Shown here in pieces: positions 1 to 7,650 of a stretch of DNA of 15,508 nucleotides. Position 1 is the first letter of the stretch. Each line of letters begins with the position of its first letter. The notes below the pieces were generated by a model, which made no database searches, was not told where the DNA came from, and worked only from the letters and a program-made list of their open reading frames with translations. Made by a program: the position numbers and the translations under genes. This stretch comes from Clostridia bacterium (GTDB lineage Bacteria > Bacillota > Clostridia > Oscillospirales > CAG-272). Location: contig JAQXKW010000056.1 of NCBI GenBank assembly GCA_029010655.1, forward strand, positions 1 through 15,508. The letters are read 5' to 3'.

Positions 1-77
1 CTTACGAAAAATACGGCAGAGAAAAAGCAGAAAAAGCCGCCGGAGCATACAAGGCTCGGCGCAGGGGAGAGAAGTAA
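1..77 (+). CDS. C-terminal end of a PhoH-like ATPase (partial)
   Basis: Only the last 24 codons are in the window, read from base 3 to a TAA at 75-77. The tail begins YEKYGREKAEK and ends in a basic KARRRGEK. A charged tail after a conserved 'AYEK' is what I expect at the end of PhoH-like proteins, which usually precede ybeY in Firmicutes. The TAA overlaps the ybeY ATG by one base (TAATG), so the two genes are translationally coupled. The identification rests mainly on gene order, because none of the ATPase motifs are present here. Confidence 0.55.
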   Translation, partial: YEKYGREKAEKAAGAYKARRRGEK

Positions 78-550
78 TGAGATTAAAAACCTATTATACA
101 AATTCACAGGACAAGTTTCCCTTCGATATTTCGCTTCGCAATTTAGTTCGGCGCTCAGTCAGCGCCGCGCTTACATACGAAAATGTTGCGTATGACTGCG
201 AGGTGTCCGTAACCTTTACGGACAATGAGGGTATAAGAGCCCTTAACCGTGCTTACAGGAACAAGGATTCGGCGACCGACGTTTTATCTTTTCCCATGTA
301 CGATTTCCGTGCAGGAGATGCGCCTGAGGAGGGTTTTCCCGCAGAGCTGGGAGATATTGTTATCTCTCTTGAAAGAGCGGGGGAGCAGGCAAAGGAATTG
401 GGACACTCCTTCAAAAGAGAGGTTTCCTTTCTTACGGTTCATTCCGTTTTGCATCTTTTGGGCTATGACCATGAGCTGTCGGACGAGGACGAAGCGGACA
501 TGATAAAAAGACAGAAAGACATAATGAAAATTCTTATGATAGACAGGTAA
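77..550 (+). CDS. ybeY: Endoribonuclease YbeY
   Basis: YbeY is a zinc-dependent single-strand endoribonuclease of the UPF0054 family, used in 16S rRNA 3'-end maturation and ribosome quality control in the cytoplasm. The 157-residue length is normal for the family. The metal-binding signature HxxxHLLGYDH is present, with His122, His126 and His132 as ligands. The conserved block around residues 65-75 (SATDVLSFPMY) and the ELGDIVIS block at 90-97 are also present. The start overlaps the preceding stop by one base. Era, another 16S assembly factor, follows after 6 bases. In many Firmicutes dgkA and cdd lie between ybeY and era, but here they are absent. Confidence 0.97.
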   Translation: MRLKTYYTNSQDKFPFDISLRNLVRRSVSAALTYENVAYDCEVSVTFTDNEGIRALNRAYRNKDSATDVLSFPMYDFRAGDAPEEGFPAELGDIVISLERAGEQAKELGHSFKREVSFLTVHSVLHLLGYDHELSDEDEADMIKRQKDIMKILMIDR

Positions 551-556
551 ATTGAT

Positions 557-1129
557 ATGAGAAAAACCGCATTTATAGCAATAGTAGGACGGCCTAATGT
601 CGGCAAATCCACCCTTATGAACGCTCTTTTGGGAGAAAAGGTGGCGATAGTATCCTCAAAGCCTCAGACTACCCGAAACCGCATTATGGGAATTCTGACA
701 GAGGGGGAAAACCAGTTTGTGTTTCTTGACACTCCCGGCATTCACAAGGCAAAAAACAAGCTGGGCAACTATATGATGAAAACCGTACGTTCCTCCATGG
801 GAAGTGCGGATGCTGTAATTCTTATTGCAGACGCAGGACATGCCCCCGGCGATATTGAAAAGAACATATGCGAAAAGGTAAAGTCCGAGGAGCTTCCCGC
901 TATGCTTGTTCTCAACAAAATCGACCTTGTGAACAGAGAAACCGTAGCCGAGACCATAGCTCAGTATGCGGCGCTTTATGATTTTGACGCAGTTGTTCCC
1001 GTCAGCGCACTGAAGGAAAAGAATCTTTCCGATGTTATGGAAGAAGCTGAAAAATTCCTATACGAGGGCGACTGGTTCTTTGACGAGGATATGATAACGG
1101 ATCAGCCTGAAAAACAGATTGCGGCTTAA
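557..1129 (+). CDS. era: GTPase Era, N-terminal GTPase domain, ended by a premature TAA
   Basis: Era binds the 3' end of 16S rRNA and drives 30S maturation. This piece contains the whole GTPase domain: G1 GRPNVGKST at residues 11-19, G3 DTPGIH at 58-63, G4 NKID at 120-123 and G5 SAL at 150-152. It stops at residue 190, right after the linker EDMITDQPEKQIAA. Family members continue here with a Glu and then IIREKLL. In this window the Glu codon position is TAA (1127-1129), and the next codons in the same frame read IIREKLLRCLSNEIPH. One GAA-to-TAA change would therefore explain the break, and no frameshift is needed. Without the KH domain this piece should not bind 16S rRNA in the normal way. 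Possible explanations are a true nonsense mutation, readthrough, function as two pieces, or a sequencing error. Confidence 0.93.
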   Translation: MRKTAFIAIVGRPNVGKSTLMNALLGEKVAIVSSKPQTTRNRIMGILTEGENQFVFLDTPGIHKAKNKLGNYMMKTVRSSMGSADAVILIADAGHAPGDIEKNICEKVKSEELPAMLVLNKIDLVNRETVAETIAQYAALYDFDAVVPVSALKEKNLSDVMEEAEKFLYEGDWFFDEDMITDQPEKQIAA

Positions 1130-1189
1130 ATTATAAGAGAAAAACTGCTTCGCTGTCTTTCCAATGAAATCCCACACGGTAGCGCCGTT

Positions 1190-1450
1190 ATGATTGAGGA
1201 ATTTAAGGAAACGGACGAGCTTATTTCCATACGTGCGGAAATATACTGCGAAAAGGAATCCCACAAGGGAATAATCGTGGGAAAAGGCGGAGAAATGCTG
1301 AAGAGAATAGGCACGTATGCAAGGGAAGACCTTGAAAAGTTTTTCGGTGTTAAGGTTTATCTCAATCTTTGGGTAAAGGTAAAGGAAAACTGGAGAGACA
1401 GCGATTTCAACCTTAACAACTTCGGCTTCAATCCCAAAGAAATAGACTGA
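1190..1450 (+). CDS. era: GTPase Era, C-terminal KH domain fragment (same frame as the N-terminal piece)
   Basis: This is the RNA-binding KH domain of Era. It has the beta strand MIEEFKETDEL, the GKGG loop at fragment residues 31-34 (GIIVGKGGEMLKRIG) and the typical ending VYLNLWVKVKENWR. Era-like sequence actually begins at base 1130, immediately after the premature TAA. The first in-frame ATG is at 1190 and cuts into the first KH strand, and no ribosome binding site precedes it. Independent translation would therefore be poor unless it reinitiates or uses a non-ATG start. Read through, 557-1450 would give 297 residues, the usual Era length. The TGA at 1448-1450 overlaps the recO ATG by one base. 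The coding sequence is undecayed, which argues for recent interruption, readthrough or an error in the base call. Confidence 0.85.
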   Translation: MIEEFKETDELISIRAEIYCEKESHKGIIVGKGGEMLKRIGTYAREDLEKFFGVKVYLNLWVKVKENWRDSDFNLNNFGFNPKEID

Positions 1451-2232
1451 TGGAGCGTATAAACGTGCACGGGCTTAACGTCCGTGAAACCGACGTGGGC
1501 GAAAGCGATAAAATAATTACGCTTGTCACGGAGGAATACGGCAGACTTACCGTTACGGCAAAAGGCGTCCGAAGTCTACGCAGTAAAAACATGGTGGCGT
1601 GTCAGCCCTTCGCCTTTGCAAATTATGTATTAAGGCGGTCGAAAAAGTATTTTTACGTGGAGGAAACGGAGCTGATTGACTGCTTTTTCAACCTGCGTGC
1701 CGACCTTGACAAGCTGTCGCTGGCGGCATACGTCTGCGATGTTTGCTGTGATGTTTCCGTTGAAAATCAGCCTGACCCCGAGCTTCTCCGACTGACCTTA
1801 AACACTCTGTACGCTATCAGCAATAAAGATATGCCCCTGCAAAAAATAAAAGCCGCCTTTGAATTCAGATGCTCCGCCGTCTGCGGCTTTTGCCCCGACC
1901 TTTCACAGTGTGACCGATGCGGTAAAGAAACACACCCGAAAATGTATCTGGACGTAATGAACGGCAGACTTTTATGCGGAGACTGCAAGCCTTTCACGGA
2001 GCGTGAAGAAATAATGGAGGATAACGGAACAGCAAGGCTTTATTATCTTCTGTCGGAGGATGTGCTTGCGGCAATGAGATATATTGCAGAAGCCCCTGCA
2101 GCGAAATTTCTTTCTTTTAACATTGACGAAGACGGACTGTATCTTTTGGAAAAATACAGCGAGGGGTATCTTGTAAATCACCTAGAACACGGCTTCGGAA
2201 CACTTGATTTTTATAAATCTATACTTTTATGA
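1450..2232 (+). CDS. recO: DNA repair protein RecO
   Basis: RecO works with RecR and RecF to load RecA onto SSB-coated single-stranded DNA at gaps. At 260 residues it has the normal length. The N-terminal OB-fold opens with the family's usual pattern, in which a short strand is followed by VRETDVGESDKIITLVTEEYG. A four-cysteine zinc site is visible as C154xxC157 and C176xxC179, in the contexts SQCDRCG and LLCGDC. The ATG overlaps the era TGA (TGATG) and the TGA overlaps the mutS2 ATG (ATGA), so expression depends on translational coupling along the operon. Confidence 0.96.
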   Translation: MERINVHGLNVRETDVGESDKIITLVTEEYGRLTVTAKGVRSLRSKNMVACQPFAFANYVLRRSKKYFYVEETELIDCFFNLRADLDKLSLAAYVCDVCCDVSVENQPDPELLRLTLNTLYAISNKDMPLQKIKAAFEFRCSAVCGFCPDLSQCDRCGKETHPKMYLDVMNGRLLCGDCKPFTEREEIMEDNGTARLYYLLSEDVLAAMRYIAEAPAAKFLSFNIDEDGLYLLEKYSEGYLVNHLEHGFGTLDFYKSILL

Positions 2233-4601
2233 ACACTAAAAACCTTAAAAAACTTGAATTTGATAAAATCAGGGAAATGCTGGCAAAGCACGCAGCCACT
2301 GAGGGGGCAAAAGAGCTGGCTTTGTCCCTTATGCCATCAGACGATATTGATATTGTTGTAAGAAACCAAAACAGAACAGAGGACGCAAAACGCCTTGCTG
2401 GGCAAAAGGGAAATCCCTCCTTCGGCTCCGTCCGGGATATTAGCTCCGCCTGCGAGAGAGCAGACAAGGGCGCAACCCTTACCCCAAGGGAGCTTCTTGA
2501 CTGCGCCGGCGTTTTAAGAAGCGCCAGGGGGCTTATTGAGTATATAAAAAGCGACAGAATATTCGATACCTCTCTTGACGAGGTTTTTGACAGACTTATT
2601 GCAAAAAAGGAAATCGAAACAAGAATTTTCAAAGCTGTTATTTCCGAGGAAATGATAGCCGACGACGCAAGCCCTCAGCTTCTTGAAATCAGGCAGAAAA
2701 TCAGAAAAACCAATTCAAAAATTGCAGATTTAATGCAGAAATACACTCAGGGCGGCTCCTTCTCCAAGTATTTGCAGGAGAATATTGTCACCACCCGCGG
2801 GGGACGCTTTGTAATTCCCGTCAAAAGCGAGTATAAGAACGAAGTCCCCGGACTTGTTCACGATACGTCCTCTTCGGGAGCCACATTGTTTATAGAGCCT
2901 ATGAGCGTTGTTCAGGCGAATAACGAGTTGAGAGAGCTTCAGAGCAGGGAAGAGTATGAAATCGAAAGAATTCTCCACGAGCTTTCAACTCTCGTTTCCT
3001 CCGTAAGCTCAATAATCGTTCACGATTATGAGAATATAACGTATATTGCATTTGTTTTCGCATGCTCTGAGCTCGCTTACGAAATGGACGCCGTAAGACC
3101 TGAAATTAGCGAAAAGGGAACAGTCCTTCTTGAAAAATGCAGACACCCGTTAATCGGCAAAAAAGCTGTCCCCGTAACTATTGAGGTAGGCGGAGACTGG
3201 TCTATGCTTGTAATAACGGGACCCAATACGGGCGGTAAAACTGTTTCTCTCAAAACCCTCGGTCTGTTTTCCCTTATGGCGCAGGCGGGACTTCAGCTTC
3301 CCTGCGAGAGAGCGTCTGTCCGTGTGTTTGACGAAATCTATTCGGATATAGGCGACGAGCAGTCTATCGAGCAGTCCCTCTCCACCTTTTCGTCTCATAT
3401 GGTGGGTATTGTCTCAATCCTCCGGGATATGACAGACCGTTCCCTTGTCCTTTTCGACGAGCTGGGCGCAGGCACCGACCCGGTAGAGGGCGCCGCCCTT
3501 GCTATGTCAATACTTGAGGAAGTGCTCCTCTCCCGTGCGCTTTGCGCCGCAACCACTCACTATGCGGAGCTGAAAGCCTTTGCCATTGAGCGTGAGGGCG
3601 TTTGCAACGCCTCCTGCGACTTTGATGTAGACACCTTAAAGCCCACGTACAGGCTTATAATAGGCGCTCCCGGCAAGTCAAACGCCTTTGCCATTTCAAA
3701 GCGGCTGGGTCTTCCCGAAAGCATTGTGGAAAGAGCGAGCGGGTATGTGGATTCGGGCAACAGGAGCTTTGAAGCAGTAATCGAGAAGCTTGATAAGGAG
3801 CGTTATGAGCTTCAGGCTGAAAAGGATAAAGCGGCAGAGCTTCGGCGTGAATACGAGCAGTTCAAGAGGGAAGCGGAGGAAGAGCTTAAAAGAAAGCTTG
3901 GCAATGCCGAGAAAGAAGCGGAAACCGCACGTCAAAAGGCACGTCAAATAGTTGACAGCGCACGTGCCACCAGCGATTTTATATTAAAACAGCTTGACGA
4001 AGCAAAAAGAGCCAAGGATTCCTCCGATTTCGGAGAAAAGCTGGCTCAGTCTAAAAAGAATATAAAAGGCAGTGTCCACGCTTATATTGAAAGCAATAAA
4101 ACCGAGGAAAAAGAGGACGATTACGTTCTGCCGCGCCCGCTCAAAAAGGGAGACGACGTAGAGCACAGATCTCTGGGAAGTCGCGGCACCCTGCTTGAGG
4201 ATCCCGACAAAAAGGGAAACGTGACCGTTCAGATGGGTATTCTGAAAACAAAAGTCAACGTTTCCCAGTTAAAGCTGTTATCAGGTACTTCTGTTGGGGA
4301 AAAGAACAAATTAGGCAGTGAAAAATCTTACAGAAAAGCCGTTGCAAAGAGCTTTTCTCCTACCCTTGACGTCCGTGGCATGGTAGGCGACGATGCTGTA
4401 TTTACCGTTGACAAGTACCTTGACGAGGCAATCGTTGCGGGAATATACAGCGTAACCGTTATCCACGGCAAGGGAACCGGGGCTTTGAGAGCGGCTCTTT
4501 GGGGCTATCTGAAAAAGGATAAACGGGTTGAAGCATTCCGTGCGGGTCAGTACGGCGAGGGCGACTACGGTGTCACCGTTATTGAACTGAAGCACAAATA
4601 A
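2229..4601 (+). CDS. mutS2: MutS2 family ATPase/endonuclease with Smr domain
   Basis: MutS2 is a MutS paralogue without the mismatch-recognition domain. It has been linked to suppression of recombination and, in Bacillus (also named RqcU), to rescue of collided ribosomes. At 790 residues the length is standard. Visible parts in order are the MutS core with the conserved EIRQKIRKTNSKI and RFVIPVK blocks, Walker A GPNTGGKT near residue 331, Walker B LVLFDELGAGTDP near 407, and a long charged coiled coil at about 515-620. The C-terminal Smr domain spans about 711-790 with LDVRG and HGKGTGALR. The start overlaps the recO stop by four bases. The stop directly abuts the stop of the opposite-strand gene with no base between them and no terminator hairpin. 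Confidence 0.97.
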   Translation: MNTKNLKKLEFDKIREMLAKHAATEGAKELALSLMPSDDIDIVVRNQNRTEDAKRLAGQKGNPSFGSVRDISSACERADKGATLTPRELLDCAGVLRSARGLIEYIKSDRIFDTSLDEVFDRLIAKKEIETRIFKAVISEEMIADDASPQLLEIRQKIRKTNSKIADLMQKYTQGGSFSKYLQENIVTTRGGRFVIPVKSEYKNEVPGLVHDTSSSGATLFIEPMSVVQANNELRELQSREEYEIERILHELSTLVSSVSSIIVHDYENITYIAFVFACSELAYEMDAVRPEISEKGTVLLEKCRHPLIGKKAVPVTIEVGGDWSMLVITGPNTGGKTVSLKTLGLFSLMAQAGLQLPCERASVRVFDEIYSDIGDEQSIEQSLSTFSSHMVGIVSILRDMTDRSLVLFDELGAGTDPVEGAALAMSILEEVLLSRALCAATTHYAELKAFAIEREGVCNASCDFDVDTLKPTYRLIIGAPGKSNAFAISKRLGLPESIVERASGYVDSGNRSFEAVIEKLDKERYELQAEKDKAAELRREYEQFKREAEEELKRKLGNAEKEAETARQKARQIVDSARATSDFILKQLDEAKRAKDSSDFGEKLAQSKKNIKGSVHAYIESNKTEEKEDDYVLPRPLKKGDDVEHRSLGSRGTLLEDPDKKGNVTVQMGILKTKVNVSQLKLLSGTSVGEKNKLGSEKSYRKAVAKSFSPTLDVRGMVGDDAVFTVDKYLDEAIVAGIYSVTVIHGKGTGALRAALWGYLKKDKRVEAFRAGQYGEGDYGVTVIELKHK

Positions 4602-5099
4602 TTATTCCGACGACGCCTGCTTTTCAAACCCGTGAATAAAGCCGTCAACGTCGGAGGAACAAATATCCCCTCCGATAACACGGTTTTTATAGATTATAAT
4701 ATTTGCAAATACCTTGCCGTCGTAATCGGGATAGTTTTTGATTTCATAGGTATATCTCATGGCGGTTTTTCCCTTGTAATTGTCAAGGTTAAAGCCCTGA
4801 GCCTTCTGTACCTCGTTATAGGCTTTCATGATTTTGTCGAAATCTGCGGGTATTTTTATCTCCGCTTCTTCAATGCAGTCGTCGCCCGGCTCCCAGCCGA
4901 ACTGCCGCAAAAATTCAATTCTGTTTTCGTTTGTTTTGATTTTGTCGTAGTTTACCGTATCCTTGCCCTCAAAAACAGAGCCTGCCGAAACCGCCCCTCC
5001 CACGGGCAGAAAAACAACAAGCGCAGTTATTACTATTGCCGCCGCTAAAATTGCCGCTGTGATTTTCAGCGTATTTCCTTTAACCGACATTACAAACAT
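4602..5099 (-). CDS. DUF4830-type membrane-anchored protein
   Basis: This 165-residue protein has a cytoplasmic stub, one hydrophobic helix (about residues 12-34, rich in Ala, Ile and Val) and a soluble extracytoplasmic part. The soluble part carries the pattern I associate with DUF4830: RIEFLRQFGWEP, then IPADFDKIMKAYNEVQKAQGFNL, KGKTAMRYTYEIKNYPDY, and RVIGGDICSSDVDGFIHGF. The function is unknown, and the domain is typical of Clostridia. There is no lipobox cysteine, so the helix is an uncleaved anchor or a signal peptide. An AAAGG ribosome binding site lies 9 bases before the first ATG. A second in-frame ATG (residue 4) is an alternative start. The gene converges on mutS2 with zero spacing. 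Confidence 0.8.
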   Translation of the reverse strand: MFVMSVKGNTLKITAAILAAAIVITALVVFLPVGGAVSAGSVFEGKDTVNYDKIKTNENRIEFLRQFGWEPGDDCIEEAEIKIPADFDKIMKAYNEVQKAQGFNLDNYKGKTAMRYTYEIKNYPDYDGKVFANIIIYKNRVIGGDICSSDVDGFIHGFEKQASSE

Positions 5100-5131
5100 A
5101 TTTTGCCGCCTTTCAAATTAATTACTGCCTC

Positions 5132-5137
5132 ATTATA
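5132..5137 (-). promoter_or_regulatory. Possible -10 element of the DUF4830 gene
   Basis: A perfect TATAAT on the minus strand lies about 32 bases before the start codon. No good -35 hexamer is found 16-18 bases upstream, so this is weak. It would place the transcription start near 5125, inside the leader of the divergent regulator gene. Confidence 0.3.
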
Positions 5138-5159
5138 TGCTAAAAGGGAGGAATTAGAA

Positions 5160-5714
5160 CTGATTTGCGTTGTAGATAATACGGAAAGAAATATAAGAGG
5201 AAAGGTGCGGGGACATCTATTTGAACGGGGAATACCCTGCATTGTTTCCGACACCGAGCATTTTGACAAATATTTGCCCTGCGAGCTTATTATCGTTACG
5301 GAAAAGTATTTGATGAAGGACGTTGAATATCTTGCCTCCATGTACGGCCGTCACAAGATTTTTTATCTTAGAGAATATGCGCCCATGACGGAAGAAATTA
5401 CGGCTTTGGTGTACGAATATTTTCACGGCTTTACTAATTTAAGAAAATCAAGGGTAACGGTGTCCGACGGTTCGATAGTATTCTGCGGCAAAACCGTTCT
5501 GCTCACAAAAACGGAAAGAAGAATACTTAATATGTTTCTGTTTTCGGACAAACGATATACCGCAGAAAGCATTGCGGCGTACTGCCTTAACAAAGCCTCT
5601 CCCGAAACTGCGATTTCCCATATACATAAGATTAACAGAAAAGCAAGCGTTTTGACGGGCATTAACCTTATTGAGTGCAAACGCTACGAGGGCTACAAGC
5701 TGGTATCTCTGTAA
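5160..5714 (+). CDS. Response-regulator-like protein with degenerate receiver and OmpR-type winged helix
   Basis: From the preferred start the protein has 184 residues. It opens directly with a receiver-like first strand (ICVVDNTERN), followed by alternating helices and strands to about residue 85. The place where a phospho-accepting Asp would sit reads ELIIVTE, so the acceptor appears to be missing. The C-terminal part (about 100-184) looks like an OmpR-type winged helix: VLLTKTERRILNMF, a recognition helix around SPETAISHIHKINRK, and a final wing YEGYKLVSL. The start is assigned to CTG at 5160 because GGGAGG at 5146-5151 is 8 bases upstream and the receiver fold begins there. An in-frame TTG at 5103 has no ribosome binding site. 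It is probably a phosphorylation-independent transcription factor; its target is unknown. No histidine kinase is adjacent. Confidence 0.7.
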   Translation: MICVVDNTERNIRGKVRGHLFERGIPCIVSDTEHFDKYLPCELIIVTEKYLMKDVEYLASMYGRHKIFYLREYAPMTEEITALVYEYFHGFTNLRKSRVTVSDGSIVFCGKTVLLTKTERRILNMFLFSDKRYTAESIAAYCLNKASPETAISHIHKINRKASVLTGINLIECKRYEGYKLVSL

Positions 5715-5757
5715 AATAAAAAGATGCAGCACTTCTCATGCCGCATCTTTTTATTTT
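5713..5757. terminator. Bidirectional intrinsic terminator
   Basis: The arms 5713-5727 and 5743-5757 are perfect 15-bp inverted repeats (AAAATAAAAAGATGC and its complement). Three more pairs form inside after one mismatch, leaving a 7-base loop. A-tracts and T-tracts flank the GC core on both sides, so it can end transcription from both directions. It overlaps the stop codons of both convergent genes. Confidence 0.85.
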
Positions 5758-5992
5758 ATCTGATTTCCACCGTAACTTTAAGATTTGCCAGCTTTGCCGC
5801 AGCTTTTGTTACGGTTCGGATAGCCTTTGCAATATTTCCGTGCTTTCCGATAATCATACCCATGTCGCTTTCAGCGACGTTAAGGGTGAGAGTGACATTG
5901 TCGCCGTTGATCTCCTGTGAAACTTTAACTTCGTCCGGATTATCAACGATGGACTTTGCCATGTCTTCGAGAAGACGAACAAGATCTATCAT
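5756..5992 (-). CDS. khpA: KH domain RNA-binding protein KhpA (YlqC)
   Basis: This is a 78-residue single-KH protein. The GKHG loop at residues 49-52 lies within GMIIGKHGNIAKAIRTV, which is diagnostic of the KhpA/YlqC family. KhpA pairs with KhpB/EloR in several Firmicutes and binds many RNAs, affecting cell elongation and division. Its place right behind rpsP is the conserved one. It starts 20 bases after the rpsP stop, with an AGGGGG ribosome binding site. In many Firmicutes rimM, trmD and rplS follow, but here the operon ends at a terminator that overlaps the stop codon. Confidence 0.95.
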   Translation of the reverse strand: MIDLVRLLEDMAKSIVDNPDEVKVSQEINGDNVTLTLNVAESDMGMIIGKHGNIAKAIRTVTKAAAKLANLKVTVEIR

Positions 5993-6012
5993 TGAAATAC
6001 CCCCTCGCCGAA

Positions 6013-6255
6013 TTATTCAGCGTCGGTGTAAATCTTGATAAGAGCTTTAACTGTGTCAGTAGGCTGAGCGCCGTTCTTGATCCAAGCGTCAATCTTCTCT
6101 TTATCCAGCTTAATGGTTGCGGGCTCGGTCATGGGATCGTAGGTTCCTACTTCCTCAATGAAACGACCGTCACGGGGATAACGTGAATCTGCAACAACTA
6201 CACGGTAAAAGGGGTTCTTCTTTGCGCCCATTCTTCTGAGTCTGATTTTTACCAT
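6013..6255 (-). CDS. rpsP: 30S ribosomal protein S16
   Basis: S16 is a structural component of the small ribosomal subunit. The 80-residue length is normal and the opening MVKIRLRRMGAKKNPFYRVVVADSR is characteristic. The blocks DGRFIEEVGTYDP and WIKNGAQPTDTVKALI complete the match. A strong CGGAGG ribosome binding site precedes the ATG. It lies 47 bases after ffh in the conserved ffh-rpsP-khpA order. Confidence 0.99.
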   Translation of the reverse strand: MVKIRLRRMGAKKNPFYRVVVADSRYPRDGRFIEEVGTYDPMTEPATIKLDKEKIDAWIKNGAQPTDTVKALIKIYTDAE

Positions 6256-6302
6256 TTTCTTTTTCCTCCGAAATTTGTATTTAATTTTTATATAAAAATC
6301 CG

Positions 6303-7634
6303 TTAAAACTGAAACGGCATTTTCATCCTTTTTTTGCCTTTTCTTGCGCCGCCTGTCAATTGCTTGAACATTTTGTTCATTTGCTCGTACTGCTTCATAA
6401 GTCGGTTGACCTCCTCGACGGTGGTGCCGCTTCCTTTTGCAATTCGTTTCCTTCTGGAGCCGTTTATAATGTCAGGCTTGTTTCTTTCCTTTTCCGTCAT
6501 GGAAAGAATAATCGCTTCGGTGCGCCGCATGGCGCCCTCGTCAACCTTGGCGTCCTTGAGAGCACCCGTATTCATGCCGGGAATCATTCCGATAAGGCTG
6601 TCAAGATTGCCCATTTTTTTAAGCTGACGGAGCTGGTCAAGATAATCGGAGAGAGTAAAGGTGTTCTCTCTGATTTTCTTTTCAAGCTCTGCGGCTTTTT
6701 TCTCGTCAATAGCCTGTTCGGCTTTCTCAATCAGCGTGAGAACGTCGCCCATGCCCAGAATTCTGGAAGCCATTCTGTCGGGGTAGAAAGGCTCGATTGT
6801 ATCAAGCTTTTCGCCGGTACCTACGAATTTTATGGGCTTTCCGGTAACGTGGCGCACGGAAAGTGCGGCACCGCCTCTTGTATCGCCGTCAAGCTTTGTA
6901 AGAACAACGCCGGTAATCTCAAGAAGGCTGTTAAAGGATTCGGCAACATTTACCGCGTCCTGACCCAGCATTGCATCGATTACAAGCAGAATTTCGGTGG
7001 GCTGAACCTTTTCCTTTATGTCGGAAAGCTCTTTCATCAGAACTTCGTCAACGTGAAGTCTGCCGGCAGTATCCAGGAATACCATGTCGTATCCCTTTTT
7101 CTTTGCATATTTTACCGCTTCTTCCGCAATTTTTACAGGCGACTCCGTACCCATTTCAAATACGGGAACGCCTATTGCCTCTCCCACAACCTGAAGCTGT
7201 TTTATGGCGGCGGGACGGTAAACGTCGCAAGCCACAAGCAGAGGATTTTTGCCCTGCTTTTTATAAAGGGCGGCGATTTTTGCAGAGTGGGTGGTTTTAC
7301 CTGAGCCCTGCAAGCCGCACATCATTACGACCGTGGGGGGATTTGAAGCTATCTCCAGCTTTGACTGGGTGGAGCCCATGAGCTTTATAAGCTCCTCGTT
7401 TACGATTTTTACGATTTGCTGGGAGGGAACAAGGCTTTCCATAACCTCGGCTCCCACAGCCCGCTCGGACACCTGACGGACAAAGTCCTTTGTGACCTTG
7501 AAGCTTACGTCGGCTTCAAGAAGGGCGAGCTTGATTTCCCGCATGCCCTCTTTAATATCCGCCTCGGAAAGCTTTCCTTTATTTCGGAACTTTCCGAAAG
7601 CCTTATTCAGTTTATCGGAAAGACTTGAAAACAT
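6303..7634 (-). CDS. ffh: Signal recognition particle protein Ffh
   Basis: Ffh is the SRP54-type GTPase. With the 4.5S RNA it binds signal sequences on nascent chains and delivers ribosomes to FtsY at the membrane. The 443-residue length is typical. The order is an N domain (1-95), then a G domain with GLQGSGKT at 107-114, DTAGR at 188-192 and TKLDGD from 246, then a methionine-rich M domain from about 330 carrying RRKRIAKGSGTTVEEVN. It starts 16 bases after ylxM with a GAGGAG ribosome binding site. Confidence 0.99.
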   Translation of the reverse strand: MFSSLSDKLNKAFGKFRNKGKLSEADIKEGMREIKLALLEADVSFKVTKDFVRQVSERAVGAEVMESLVPSQQIVKIVNEELIKLMGSTQSKLEIASNPPTVVMMCGLQGSGKTTHSAKIAALYKKQGKNPLLVACDVYRPAAIKQLQVVGEAIGVPVFEMGTESPVKIAEEAVKYAKKKGYDMVFLDTAGRLHVDEVLMKELSDIKEKVQPTEILLVIDAMLGQDAVNVAESFNSLLEITGVVLTKLDGDTRGGAALSVRHVTGKPIKFVGTGEKLDTIEPFYPDRMASRILGMGDVLTLIEKAEQAIDEKKAAELEKKIRENTFTLSDYLDQLRQLKKMGNLDSLIGMIPGMNTGALKDAKVDEGAMRRTEAIILSMTEKERNKPDIINGSRRKRIAKGSGTTVEEVNRLMKQYEQMNKMFKQLTGGARKGKKRMKMPFQF

Positions 7635-7650
7635 AATTTCTCCTCAAAAA

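Noticed and set aside
557..1450. Frameshift as the cause of the split era
   Set aside because: Both parts are in the same frame and the sequence on either side of TAA aligns without any gap to the expected Era order; only a substitution is needed.
6360..7304. A 314-codon open frame on the plus strand
   Set aside because: It lies wholly antisense to ffh, has no ribosome binding site and its translation is Cys/Phe/His rich with no recognisable domain.
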